From Stercorarius parasiticus (taxonomy: Eukaryota; Chordata; Aves; Charadriiformes; Stercorariidae), in assembly GCA_013396915.1 (NCBI GenBank), contig VWZL01005123.1, forward strand, positions 151,516-215,515: a DNA stretch of 64,000 nucleotides, given 5' to 3'. The position numbers and the translations under genes are program-made. Below, piece after piece: positions 23,056 through 36,551 of this stretch (within the stretch, counting starts at the first letter, position 1; each line of letters opens with the position of its first letter). The notes beneath the pieces were generated by a model. The model was not told the DNA's origin. It saw only the letters and a list, made by a program, of their open reading frames with translations, and did no database searches.

Positions 23056-26000
23056 CACATACATATTATCAAATTCATAAAGTCCTGCTAACTTTGGGAG
23101 GGAGTCAAAATGCTGGGAAGCAAGCAGTGTCTGTGGTGTGGAACTAAGTCTTACACAGAAAAGGTATGCAGTGAAGTGCAGAGAGATTTTAAGGTGATAA
23201 AGACTCTCGGCAAATACACTGAATTTGCTCTGAATTTAGAACTTAAAACAGACCCTGATATATGCAGCTTACCGGGAAATGTTCAGGTTGTGGCTTATGT
23301 TTTCCTTGCAAATGAAGCACTTCTTTTTTGCCAGTGTGTCTTTTTAGTTGAAAGTGGTCTCAGATTGACCATCCTTTGTTCCTCTTTTTTTTTTTTTAAT
23401 CCTGTGTAGTTTCCCTATAAGACTTTTATTGATCTATTTTAGAAAGACATATTTGTTTATGAAGAGTGAATTTGATGAACTGTTTTGTTAGTTTTTCCTT
23501 CTATTGTTTTAAAAATAGAAATCATGCTTTCATGCATTTTGCAAAGGAATCTATCAGAATTTCTTAACGTTACAAATTAGAGAAAGTAGTCAGAATATAA
23601 CTGAGGCTGCAAATTATAACAAACAAACCTAAATGTTTTCTTATACCAACAAAAAGAAGCATAAGAATTTAACCTTATTTTCTTCACAGCAACTTTATTG
23701 ATATAATTGTATCATTTATGTTGAAATTACACCATTTTTATTTAAAATAAAATAACATTACCTCATCAAAACAAATACATATTGTTTACTATTTTTATTA
23801 TTATTATTAAGAATAGCTCCTAACTGGAATTCTGTGGTAAACCAAATCTTATGCAATTTCTCTTGCACCCTTTGTGATTTCAACTGTGACAAGAGTGGCC
23901 AACAAATTAATAGATTTCTTGCTCTAAGGCAAAATCTGTTCATAGCACTTAAAATAGCAAGAAAACTTAATTTAACAATATTTTATCATATTTTATACTT
24001 GCAGATCTTATTTATGAGTGAACCTTGAACATTCTGGTTTCATTTTGATAGAAAAATACACTCATCTATGTAAGTTCACCTGTAAATTAACTTAACTGTG
24101 GCCCTCCAAAATCTGCAGACACACAGAATTCTAATAGGGCTACTCTTTTATTCTTTCAGTAAGGTTCAAACTTGGTTAATTGGCCAGAGAGTATTGAATT
24201 TAAATAAACAGGAGTTAAACTATTTTAAATGTCTTTAGCATACAGCCTGTACTGGTTACATCTCTTTTGACTTTTGAGTTACAAGTGTACTTCTCTGAAA
24301 AGAAATCCTCAGTGATACCTTGAATCTTTCTTATGGTAATCCTGTTAAATAGAAACATTTCCTGGGTGATGGACATTCTAGAGATCCTGCAGAAAGTGCT
24401 AAAGTGTTTTACATTAGCACATCTTATTAAACATTGCTTCTGGACTCTAGAGTACTCCTTATGTTTTGCGTTCAGTACCAACAGAGAATATATGTTAGTT
24501 TAAGAATGATGGGCCATTCAATTCCTACTGCAAAATGATTGTAAAAGTAGCCTAAGATCTTTACCCAAGTTTTTAGTGTATAAAAAATAGATTCTTTTCA
24601 TATCAAAATGAGAACTGACTCTCAGAGTGTGAGTATTAAGGCACAACATGACTTCTCATCCTGCTCTTATGTGGTCATCTTGTTAAGGTGAAGTGATAGG
24701 ATGTTCTTTGGTGTGCTGATGCCAACACAAAAGCTGTCTCAAGAAGAAAAAAAAAAAGTAATTTTAGTCAATACATAATAGTATATAACAGGCTTTCCTA
24801 ATAACTACTTTTCTTGCCTGAATGTATATAGAATCACATTTTACTGGGGTATGTATTTCCAACTGACGTCAGTATCTGCTGGCACTAGGAAAACATGGTG
24901 ATATGCTAGCTCATGTTATGCATTGACAGAAGAGGTAGTCAACACAGGGTAGACTATAGCCTGGAGTTTTTCACTGGTTGCATTTTAGCATTGCCCAAAA
25001 GTACAGTGTAAATAGTTTATTTTTATTGCGCTCACAGGGCATTCTGAAAGCTGTGGAAAGAGTGATCTCTTTCTTCATCGGAAGACTTAGCAGAGTTTTT
25101 TCGTGCTGTGTCTTTTGCTGCTGCCAGCACATCAGAGCAAAAGGGACATAGCTGGAGGAGAAGATATATGCCAGAATGCCCACGCAATGTGATGACCCTC
25201 AGGAGTGTCACCTTTGCTATGCAGGCATAAATATAAACTAGAGTAAGCCTATTGCTTCTTCCTAGGGCATGGATAAATTTCTGGAAGTCTCTTACTTGTA
25301 AGCACCCTGCAGACTCAGAAATGAGAAGGCATTTAAAAAATAACCCTTATAATTACTTTTAACTCATGACATATGAGGTAATCACACATCTTCCATGACC
25401 TTGACTGATGCTCTTAAAGACTGAAAATGCCCAAGTGTGGGATCTAGTCATGTAACAGAAAAGGTAATTTTCTGGAATATAAGAAACACGATGTTTCAAC
25501 TCATCAGGCTGTAAGTACATGACACAGCACAACTCAGACAAATAAATTGAAAGAACAGACTTCTGCACAGCTTCTAGCACTGGTTCAGATTGATAGCTGT
25601 GGCTAGCATCAGCACAAAGGCTAGGCACTGATTAAGATACTGATCAAAATAAATGCTGTTATGTGGCTTCATTCAGGTCCTTAAGGAGGGTATAAGCTCC
25701 ACTCCCTTAATTTCGCATGTTGGTGAAAGATACCGTTGTAGGTCCTTAATGCATTGGTTCTGCACTGGTGAAATATGCCAATGTATGTACAAGGTATGGC
25801 ATGTACAAGGCCAGGTTCAGGACTTACGCTGACAGCAGGGATGAGAGGTGGGAAGTACCTAGTGTGAATTAAAAGGCAGGGGCAGGTTGAGATGAACAAC
25901 AGGAAGGAAAAGGGATGAGATATGAATAATTTGTAGAGGACTTGAGATTCCAGTCATCTGCAAGGAGGCAAATGTGTGGCATGTTAATAGGCACCTGCTA

Positions 26001-26575
26001 TAATGCCTGTAATGGTACCACTTCTTTAAATTAGCTGCTGTGCAATGTGGCTATCATTTCAGGTTTCTGCAAAGGAGAACGACATGGTTGGTTCTGTAAA
26101 GAAGCCTCATTTTATTTTATAATTAAGCACTTTTTACAAAAATGAAAATGACTAGCATCGTATGTTGTTTATTTAATGACAAATTAGATCTCAGAGTATA
26201 ATATCTTGAAAGTTAGTTTTGGTTCTTTTTTTTTTTTTTTTATCACCAATTTCCATTAGGAGTAGGTGAATAAAATATGCACCTTCATGAACTACTAAAA
26301 ATAATATGGAAGAGTGAGGGAGATGAGAGCTTTGCTAATTCCAAGTAATTCAAGTGAAATACTTTAAGACTGGGATGTCATTTGCAAAATCTCTAGATCT
26401 CCTGCCTCAGTATTATGAAATTAGATTGTAGCAAAATGATTTTATGTAGCAAACTCCTACTCTGTCACATCACTTGTTTCTTTGTTTTCGATTTTGTCAT
26501 CTAATTACTGAGTTGAGTTTTTTATTTATTTTCTATGAATAAACAGCTACATATATATGTATCCTCAAAAAACAG
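23056..26575. other. Non-coding flank
   Basis: No gene is recognised. The frames are short and match no family I know. A short ATT microsatellite lies at 23791-23810 and a 16-base T run at 26226-26241. Confidence 0.55.
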
Positions 26576-26581
26576 NNNNNN
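26576..26581. other. Small assembly gap (6 N)
   Basis: Six N bases interrupt AT-rich sequence. This may be an unresolved scaffold join or a closed gap of unknown size. Confidence 0.95.
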
Positions 26582-29500
26582 AGAAACACCTTCTCATTTT
26601 AGAAGGGGCTCCAAAAGCAAGGAGCATCTGACTCTGTACCAGTGTACATTAGCATAGTATCACTGAAGATAATGAAGCTGAGCAGGGCTACAACAGCTGA
26701 GGGTAAGTAGCCTTCTATCTGCAGAAGAAATGTCAGTGTGGGACAGAGACTTCATCTAGATGACAGGATGGCATAACATCTGGGAGGTGAGCCAGAAGAT
26801 AGCTACTCTAAAACAGCCTATGCAATGCATTATGTGGACCCCCCCCCCACAAACACACCCTCCCCCCCTCCCCAAAACCCCCTCCTGCTTGCTTTCTGTA
26901 GTTGAAAAAGGAGGACTGTCCGCAGCCCCATTACGACCGGGAAAAGTGATCTCTCTAAAGATTTAACCTCTTTTGTTTTCTGTGTTTTGGCTTCTGTTCA
27001 TTTAGATAAATAAATAAAAGCTGTCATTAGCGTCGTGTAATCAGTCTGCAATCAGAAATACAAAGGGAAAATACTGGCTGGCACTAGAACTACACAGTGC
27101 TTTCTTCTCTTACAAGGCATTATGTCAGTCCCTGTTCTGAGAATAAATAAGGAAGGATATTGGATCTTTATCTAAAAGCTGTGCAAGAACGAGCTAGATA
27201 CCTATTTCTGTGCTTTGGGTACTTGAATAGTGAAAAACCTTTGATAACAAAATAGATCACAGAGGTCTAAAAGATTAAAAGATAGGCCAAGTGGTTGCTA
27301 AACTTTAGATTTAAATCTCTCTTTGGAGACCTGACTGAAATAATAATGCTAAAGAACTTTTGCTTAGCATGCCTGATATGGTTTTGTGAGAAATCGTGTT
27401 TCTTAATCTGTGTCCATACCTACATGCTGAACCACCTGGTAGCATACTCGTGGAGCTGGTTTCTGTTCAGGGCACTTTTGCATGAGCTCTGCATCTACAG
27501 GTCCAGGTTTAACTCATGGCTGCATCCTGCACCCAAGTCTGGAGCTTGGTACGTGTCCCAGATCTGATAATGTAGTCATATCCCGAAGAGACTTGCCAAC
27601 AATGGAAGTATTTGGTTTACAGAGCACAATAACAAAGGATGTTACTTGTACTGCTTTCAAACGGTGAAAACATAAACCACCAGCAGTTTCAGCTCAGTTT
27701 CATTTAAAGATTCTGAATTTAAGCTCAGAATTAAAAATAATATTCTTGAATTTGAAACTTGTACAAGTGAAATTGAAGCAAAGGTTTAAATCAGACATCA
27801 GCAAAGTTCATATGTTGGGAAGTAAAGACAAGGTTGTTTGACAAGTAGTAGCAGTTTCTTGTGTTTACTAATTGCTTTGTTTCCTTCTTTCTTTTAAAGT
27901 GCACGGCAGTCCTTGTCTGTCTTTTCTGCTGCATGAATGCACAATGATGAATGACGCTTGTGTTTCAGTACCGATCAGCTGAACAGAGGATCTGGTTACA
28001 TAAAATCGGGAATAAGATTAGAATTTATTTATAAAACATCATATAAAGACCATCCAAGTAAAATAACCATGCAAAAAATAACAAGAATAAAAAAAATCCA
28101 GAACGGAATTTGCAATGATCTTTCAAGCCAGATAAAAGAAGGGAGTAATGAGCCTAACCTTTGGATGGAACTGCAAAGCATACACTTGCATAAAATGGCA
28201 TTTCTTTTGCCTACATGGAAAGGATTTACTCCTTAGCAAGGGCTGAGATGTTCTCATCTCAGATGAACCCTTTCTATATTCTCTTGAATCTATATGCGTA
28301 GCATGTCAGCCATAATGCTTCATTGGTTTCCTGTCACAGGCTTTCTTTATGATAGGATCACCTGATAAAGAGGATTCTGAGCTGCATCATTCAAGATAAA
28401 GGCCCGAAGTGAAATTTCTTTATTCTTAGCAAGTTTCTGTAACAGCTGTTACAGAAATTACAATGCAACAGAATTACAGGTGTTCTGCTGTTCTGCCCAA
28501 ATTTGTTATTGGCTTATTAGAACTCAGTCCCCAGACACTCAATTAATAAGTGATTTTTAAAGTCAGTAGAGCTTCACTTTGGCTCTTAAAGCTGATGTAT
28601 GCCTGTTTTAATGTGTACAAACCAGCTTACAGCTCTCTTGCCTCCAGCTTTCTGAAGCTAAATTTGAGCCAGCAGCAAGAGCAATGGGTATGAGAAAAGC
28701 ACTCTTGAGGTCTCTACAGTTACAAATTCTATCCCATTTGATAAACAGAGCAGAGATTACAGGTCCGAGGGACATGGATCTTAGCCCGTTTTTCCTCATG
28801 CACATACCTTAACACAGATGAATTAGGGTTGGACATTTTGGAGCCCCACAGCTACCACATTTCCACTGGCATGTCTCCTCCAAATTAATAGCATGGAGAA
28901 GGGAATAAAGAAAAAGAGGAGTTAAGGAGAAATGCCTTATTTTCTATCAGTGATTTCTCCTTCAGAATGAAATTACCCCATCAGGACATGAGTTAGGGAG
29001 AAGTAAGACTTCAAGTATTAAAAAAGATAAGAGTTTGTTTAAACACCTAACATAATGCAGTGAAGATAAATTAAGTTTTCCACTTAATACAAAAGAAGGA
29101 AGGGTCAGAGCAAATGACCATTCAACTCAGTGTGCTGTTTCCAGTAGTTGCCATATGTGAAAACTTAGGGAAGAGTAAGAACAGGGTAAAAATAGGATTC
29201 TTTCTCTGATAGCTTTCCCAGCCTCAGGACTGAGCTAGATGTATTTAGCAAATCTAAATAGATTTCTTTTCCATTAGTTTTTTTTCAGTCTTCCCTCGAG
29301 TCCATGTAAAATTTAGAATCTATTATGTCCTCTGGCAAGGAGTTCAACAAGGCTGTTATTCCTTACTTTAAGTGCCATCTTTTAGTGTTTCTTTCCACCC
29401 TGGTTCCTGTAATCTCTTTTCCAAGCTGAAAAGTCCTTGTTTACTCAGTCATTCTTTGCTTGAAAGCATTCCATTCCTGTAATCATCTTTGCTTCCCTTA

Positions 29501-32500
29501 TCTGATTTTTTGTTATTATCTTTCCTAAGGGGGCTAGAGCTGCATATAGTGTTGAAGATGTGGGCAAACACAAATTTAGATGGTAACGTTATGACTGCAA
29601 GTTAGTTTGCCTTTGGTGATCGAAGGGGAAGTTGCCTAATCACATTTTAAAGATATTTGCCTTTTTCTGCAGCTGTAACAAGTTCTGTTTTGTATTCTGA
29701 TTCTCAGAGAGAGATTTTAAAGTTTGCATGTTACGCACAGAAGTGGTATAAATAAATTACTACCATATTAACTGAGTGTTTACAAGTCATAGCAAAAAAC
29801 TTCAGATGCTGCTCTACAAAGCAAGGCCTCTGTTTACAAAGAAAAGTGGCCAAATAAACACTCCAGTGATATTTAAGCAACATCAAGCTTATTTTTTCTT
29901 AGAATCGAAACTTGCTACTAGTTTTCAGTTTTGTCACGGAGAAGAATGGGTGAATTTTCAGGACAATATAGTGAATGCAAAGCTAATAAGCCAATACAAA
30001 TACTAAGAGAACAGCCTGTCTTTGTTCTGAAGGTTAATGCAACTTGGGATTCAAAGTCAATTGTGTACTTCTAAAATTTTTACCCGGGTTAATAATCTGC
30101 ACAAGGTGTTGCTTGTTACCTCTGAAAGTAGAATCACTCCTGGATTTTGCATGGCATTGCACAAAAAAAAAAAAAATGGTATGAGAACATTTAATTAACT
30201 CTTTAAATGTTCAAGAGCTGTTATCTTGCTTCAGGAATATAAGAAATGCAGAGCTTTCCACTCCCTGCCTCTCTTTTTCTCTCTTTATAGGAAAGTTTCT
30301 CACAAGTGCATAGGTAAAATATCCGCAATGTTAAGATACCTTGTCTATGCAAATGTATCTTGCTCTGAATACTCTTTGTGAATGAATGTTTTCTGCTTAG
30401 AATACAGTGCTGGAGTTCTCAATGCTGTTTCCTGCATGACCGTCTCATGTAATCTTCCTATCAAGAAATAAAGAAATAGGTCTAGTTTCTGAACATACAG
30501 CTGTATGTCTGTCCATAGGAAAGAGAAGATTATGCAAAGGAGAGGACATGCCCCATAAAAGTTTCTTTGTGACTAGGTAGACTTTGGTGGAGACCTGAAA
30601 AGATTTGCTTTTTAAAGTTATCTAAATACAGCATTTCTCAGTGTTACCAGGTTGTTTGTCTTAGATGTTTAAGTTCTATTTCCAAAGAAATGGTTCAATG
30701 GATGCACTTGATTCTTTTAAATAATTAGATTAGACATCTAGTCCGCATTCCCTGGCTGCGTACAGTCTAGTCACTTGTACTCTTATTGTGTCATGAGAGA
30801 CTTTTGGTTAGGAAAGGCATCCAGGAATCTCTGGCCATGAAAGACAGATCGTTGAATAATCTGAGTTATTCACACTGGCTTGAAGTTCTTTGGCCCTCTA
30901 CAAGGGCTTAAGAGACATATATGACAAGGCAGCACCAAATGGGCCCCCTCTGTTTTTTGTTTACATCAAACTCTTGTATCCCAAACAAACCAAACACTCT
31001 AGAGCACAAGCAGGATGTACAGTTGCCCAATTTACAAATTATCTGGGTGATTACAGCAGTGTTTGGCGACCTTCAGCCTTCCGTGAAGATACTGAACTCA
31101 AAAAAGCCATAGGATCCATCTGTGATATGGCTATGAAAATGGTGTAGTGGCTAGGGTCATGCCTTGACTGACAGTCATATAAGCATTCTCACCCTACCTG
31201 AGTTGTTAATATACCAAACTCTCACATCACATTTACTGTTGCTGCACCTATGGTTTTGACCACAGTGACAAATCACATCTGCTGCTTAACTGCGTGTGTG
31301 AAAATATAGCTGAGTTCCTGCTCAACAGGGAATGATAGACTTTGCTTCAAGTCTCTACACAGCATTTTTCAAATTGCAGACAGTGATAAAGAGGACCCTA
31401 ACATCTTCAATGTAAGGAACAAAGCAGCAAAGAACTTGCTGTTTCTAGAAGACAGAAGTTCTTGGCTGCTGCCAAAAGGATTTGGGATGTCTTCAGTCAG
31501 GGCAGAGGGGACATACTGAAAAAGCCAGAAGAAAGCGTGGGATTGAAACAAACAGAAGAAACAAGAAAGATACTATGTGGGTAGCACTGTCTTGTCAAGC
31601 TGTGTAAATGTGACTCCTTGCTTTGCGTCTGGCACTGACCAGCCTTTCCCTCCACTCAGGTTGAAAGCTAAAGATGCCAGATTTCTCCTGTGAAATTCCA
31701 ATGAATGGAGGATGTATGCACATATCAGAAAGGGGTATATCACTCTCAATATGGACCTTCCAGCATGAAAGTCCAGGATAAGATTCACTACCATAGATAT
31801 CTCTTCCACAATATATTAGAAAGTATATTATCAGAGTACAAAACAGCAATAAGACAGTCATCTCCCAGGGTGTATTGAGTTTTCCCTGTGTTTTAGTGAC
31901 AGTGCGAATGCATGGGTTTGCCTGTTATTATGGATATTGAAAGAAGAGCTCATGATCCAGAGGTAACTGAAGCAGTGGAATTGATTCTGGAGAAATGAAC
32001 TGTGAAGAAATGGAGGGAGAGAGAGATATCTTATAGTTGAAAGTCTTAAAGAAGGGGGGGAGGATGCTGAGAGGTGAAGGCAAAGGGAGCATGCCAGTGA
32101 AGGCAAAGGCAGCGTCCTGTCTGACCTTTCCTTCATGAGCACAGTGACATCTTCTCAGAGTGATGTATTCCCCTCCCTGTTTTGTAGAGCTCCCTCCACC
32201 CTCCAGTGTTCTCTTGTCCAGCTCCGTGTCCTTCCCTGCTGTGCTCTGTAGCAATTCACTGTTCCAGTGAGAAGATCAAAGAACAGCAGGGAGACAGCGT
32301 TTGGTGCATCATGGGATCCAGTGTCATCCACACTGAAATAAGTGTAAAGAACATGGTGAGTGCTTCTGGATGTGTCATTGTGATATCACCATCTATCAGA
32401 TGCTGTACTTCCCAGCATCCTATTTATAGAAGTGCTGTTTTCCCCCCAGGTTAGGCTTGTTATACTTTAATTGCAAGCTCTTTAGAAATGGAGGCTACAG

Positions 32501-35500
32501 TAGATGTCTAATTTTCATTGGCAATTCTAGATGGTACTATAACAATTCAAGGTGACCTACTAATGTCCAACTACAGTAATTTGTTTAGTGAGCTGAAATG
32601 CAACATTAGGAAAAGAGTATAATAATTTTTTCTTTATGCTAATGTTTGTGAAATACTAACAATAATCTTACAGTTGAGAACTGCTTTCTTCAGCCTTCTG
32701 TATTGCCTTATGCTTCATTTTGTGATTGTCCCTATTTTATTCATTTCAGAAAATCAAAATTGCTAAGAAGTTCCAAGCATTATTTTTAGGTCTGAAATTG
32801 TTGCCATCCTAAATTGGGTAGAAAAAAAAATGAAATGTAAGTTCTTGCTCAGAGCCAATTTACTGCATTCTTTTTTTTTTTTTTTTTAAACTTATGCAGA
32901 TTCAAATCAGGATAGAAGTTAATATTTCGTTGCTGAAAAGTAGCAACTGATTTTTAGCATAGATTATTTACCATAGTATTCAAGCATGCCCCCTTTTCTA
33001 GTGATTTTAGGGTGCTGATTTGAACAAGAAATAGTGCATTCCTCCTTTATGGACTGACTGGTGGGTGAAAATAAGCTTTAAAAAAATTAACCGCGGAAAT
33101 ATGTGCTCTTGCAAAATGTATTCAAGTATACTTGCATATGCAAGTACATAGTAGCTTCCTAATTTACTAATATTGCAAAGATAGTGTTAAATTTTGGAGA
33201 TGCTCTTACAAATCCTCCTGGAAAATATGTTCCTAAGTATTTAAAGGAAACACAAATGATTTAGGTAACATTCTTCATTTCTGAACTAAGCTCTTTAAGG
33301 AAAGTCTGTGTTACAGCATACACTACGAACAGAGAAGCACCACTCTAGTTTGATTTGAATAAATGAGTAACTAAAACAGTGTTCCTCAACTGGCAATACT
33401 TTTTTATTTAAAGGGACCTCTTCTCCCATTTACAAGCATGAAATAAACTGAATGGTCACTACCCTGTGATATATTTGTGTGAAAGGCATTCATTTCCAAT
33501 GTTGGAGGATCATGCCTCCTTGACTGGGCCCAAAGACCTAGTGTTAAAATATTTTAATCTGTTCTTCCTAGGAACATGAATTTAGCTACTGGAAGACTTC
33601 AGATCAGTCTGATTTTACATGTAATGTCAGGGTGATTTGGGTAGGAAGCGAAAAACACCGCTGGGAAAGCTTTTGTATATATTCTTAATGGAGAAAGTAA
33701 GTGTTTGCTTATCTGCTTTGTTTAATTGAGTTGCGATTATAATTTTTCAAGTTTTCATTCCTGACTGCTTTTGTAATGGGAGCAGTGTTTGCAGTGTATT
33801 CAGTCTTCCTGGGCTTTGCTGGGTGCATTAGCCTAGCTTTGTGAAGGATTTACACTTTATATTTGCTCATCATATTATTTTCATAAGAAACAAAAAGGTC
33901 CCAAAATAAGCCCATCAGGCAAGGCTATGAACAGTTAAAAGGAAAGGCTATTTGTTATATTAAGGATTTGTAAATTGAGTCTAGAAAGGTTGGCAAAGGA
34001 AGTCAGAAAAGTATTCATACTCTCAAAGGGTAACTACTATGGTTTAATAGTAGATGGCATGGAGAAAATAACTGATATAAAAGTTTGTGGGATGCTTTTA
34101 TTCCCCAGCGGAAAACACAGAAGAAGGAAAAATAAAATGAAAGAGAGCAAAAATATGAAAAGAGCTTTAAAGGTAGCAAAATGTGCAGTAGGGAAACATG
34201 CGAACAGTTCAATTTAAACCACTGCTTAATACACCTAAAGGATTTCACTTGGTTTGTGAGCTTCCAACACAAGTCAAATTTGTTGCAAGGGCTTTCTATT
34301 TTGGATAATAAACATATGTCGGACAAGTAAGTGCATCTGGTAATTAGACATAAAAGTAAATTTTACGATGAATAAAGTTATTGGCCTATGTAAAAGTAGC
34401 AGTGCATAAAAATAAATGGATTAATTCTGAAAATCATAGTGAATGCTGTTATGGAAATATACTGGGAAATCATGAAGTGAGGGGGATGAAATGGGTCTAC
34501 ATATGGAACAAAATAAAATTTGACCTTTTAAATTATTTAGTTCTATTTCTATCTCTACCTGTCTATTTCCTTTCCTGTCTATCTATACAAACATAGGTAA
34601 GTATTAAAGATAAAGGGAGAGTCCAGAGTTAATAGAAAATCCCCTTTGGTCATCATAAACTAACCTGTAGCATCAGGAAAATGGAAGGAAATGTTACTTG
34701 AGGAAAAATTATTCTATAAATAACTAATGCATAGTGTTGTATCTTCTACTGAAACAGTCATTGGCTGTAACTGGCTACAGACACTGCATGAGGTGAGCAG
34801 TGGGTAACATTTATGGGTTCCATAGTTTTTGTTGCAGTGTTTCTTTATTTTCTATTTTTAAAGGCATTTGGTATTTCTCTTTCATGTGTTTGATATTTGC
34901 CACATTTATGGATTTTTCAAGGATTCTGAAAATAAATAAATTATACTGGGTCAACTGTTTACTTCAAGCATATATTACTATGCTTCTAGGGCACAGAAGG
35001 TAGGGAAGGAATATTGCGTTTGATACATTTTGACTTGAAGCTTAGGAAATTCACCCAGAAAAAAACAAGTATAACCTAGAAGGAAAAGACAAGAAGTTTG
35101 ACACTGATGTAATCTTTGGGATTTCACAAAATGTGGGTAATGAGACAATGTTAAAGGCTGTTTTAAAGAATCAGAAAGTGGGAAATAAGTAGAGCATTTA
35201 GGGAGTAGAACCAGGTTCTGATGTAGAATAATTAATTTTTTTAAAAAGAATGGTCAAAATACAGATTTGAATTGACCACATTTCACAAATTCGTATTGAA
35301 ATTGTCAAGTTATTCTCCCCTCAATTTCCCCTCCCTTCTCAAAAAAAGTCAAAAATATTTAAATTTCATTATATGAAAAGAGTTAAAAGAAATTAGAGTG
35401 ACTTTTTTAATAAAATAAATAAACAAAACTGTGCATCTCAGCAAGTTTCTAGGGACAAATTAACTGCAGGATTCATTGGAGTTACGTCACAGTGAGGGAA

Positions 35501-36550
35501 ATTTTGATTACCTTAAACAAATTATTCTGTCCAGTTGGGTATTAACTATATAGTGGTGCCAAGTAAATAAGCATATCATTAATTAAATTTGATGGAAAGC
35601 AAATATATTACCGTGGTTTAAATTTTTTTATTCAAATTCATTAGGCAAATATACTGGGAAATGAGAACTGCATTGTGATTTTTAGTGAGCACTGGAAATA
35701 AAAGCTTTAAAACTTCAAAATATATTCGTAAGTCAATTAATTTAAAAAAAAACCAACCTGTTTTTTATTTTCTTAATTTTTAATTACCATATGATAAAAA
35801 ATAATTTTGACAAAGGAAGTACTAGATTTATATTTTCTTACACCTGAACACAGTGTTGTTGCATGGAATGATTTGTACCTAACTGAAGCATGAGCCCTGC
35901 AAGTTGCATTTGGTAAGGTATTGATTATTTCCTTTTAAAAATAAACTACAAAAATAGGTCATCTATCACTGACTTTCATAGATCATTAACTAAGTTTTAG
36001 TTTATCCAAATTTCCCCTGAGGTGAAAGTCATTTTTAAACCTTGCTTTAGTCAATCAAGTTCACTTTAATATGCAGATCGTCCATGGTACAGGTTTCCCT
36101 GTAGCTGTTTGTCAGAAGCTTTAAAGTCACTTGAAAAGCTTTCTACACCATGGTATGCTTCAGATACCAGTTGCCATTTATTCTTTTTCTATGCCTTTTT
36201 TCTTTCTAGTCATTCTCTCCTATTTTTATATATACTTCCTTGTTCTTTTTGATGTGATTCATGAAGACTATTTTTAAAAAGCATGGTGATTGTTGTGCAT
36301 CATGAAGATGAGATCCTTTACCTATGTTTTGTGATTATGAAGTTATGAAATGTTGTGAGAAAATGCTGTCTTGTCCTATTCTTTCCCTGTACCACTAAAT
36401 CTCATGTATCACTTCCACAATCACATATGTCTCCTCAGAATCCCAGAGCCTCTGGGACCTTTGGAGCCTACAGTGTTACACAGATTTACTCCAATTATAA
36501 GGGTAAAATGATACTATTTTTAATTAGATGATAAAAAGATCCAAAGAATG
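26582..36550. other. Non-coding flank
   Basis: No gene, RNA gene or transposon is recognised. Frames reach only about 108 codons (31928-32254, minus strand) and none has a recognisable domain. A 17-base T run lies at 32871-32887. A short 13-bp direct repeat (gtgaaggcaaagg) lies at 32074 and 32097. Confidence 0.55.
26839..26885. repeat. C-rich low-complexity tract
   Basis: A run of ten C (26839-26848) is followed by CA- and C-rich sequence with further C runs of five to seven. It is strongly strand-asymmetric and out of character for this AT-rich flank. It could form i-motif or G-quadruplex structures, but there is no evidence that it does. Confidence 0.75.
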
Positions 36551-36551
36551 N
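36551..36551. other. Single ambiguous base beside poly(A)
   Basis: One N precedes a run of A. This is probably a homopolymer-length ambiguity in the assembly. Confidence 0.9.

Noticed and set aside
25715..25800. Apparent repeat in the minus-strand translation (two GIFHQ-containing units)
   Set aside because: The underlying DNA units match only loosely over about 24 bases. This is too weak to call a repeat without alignment statistics.
30890..31147. 85-codon frame that looked mildly protein-like
   Set aside because: I recognise no family, splice structure or repeat, and the length is within chance expectation.
32074..32109. 13-bp direct repeat (gtgaaggcaaagg) with 23-base period, considered as a short array
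   Set aside because: There are only two copies with unrelated spacers. It is not a CRISPR-like array, and no CRISPR is expected in a vertebrate genome.
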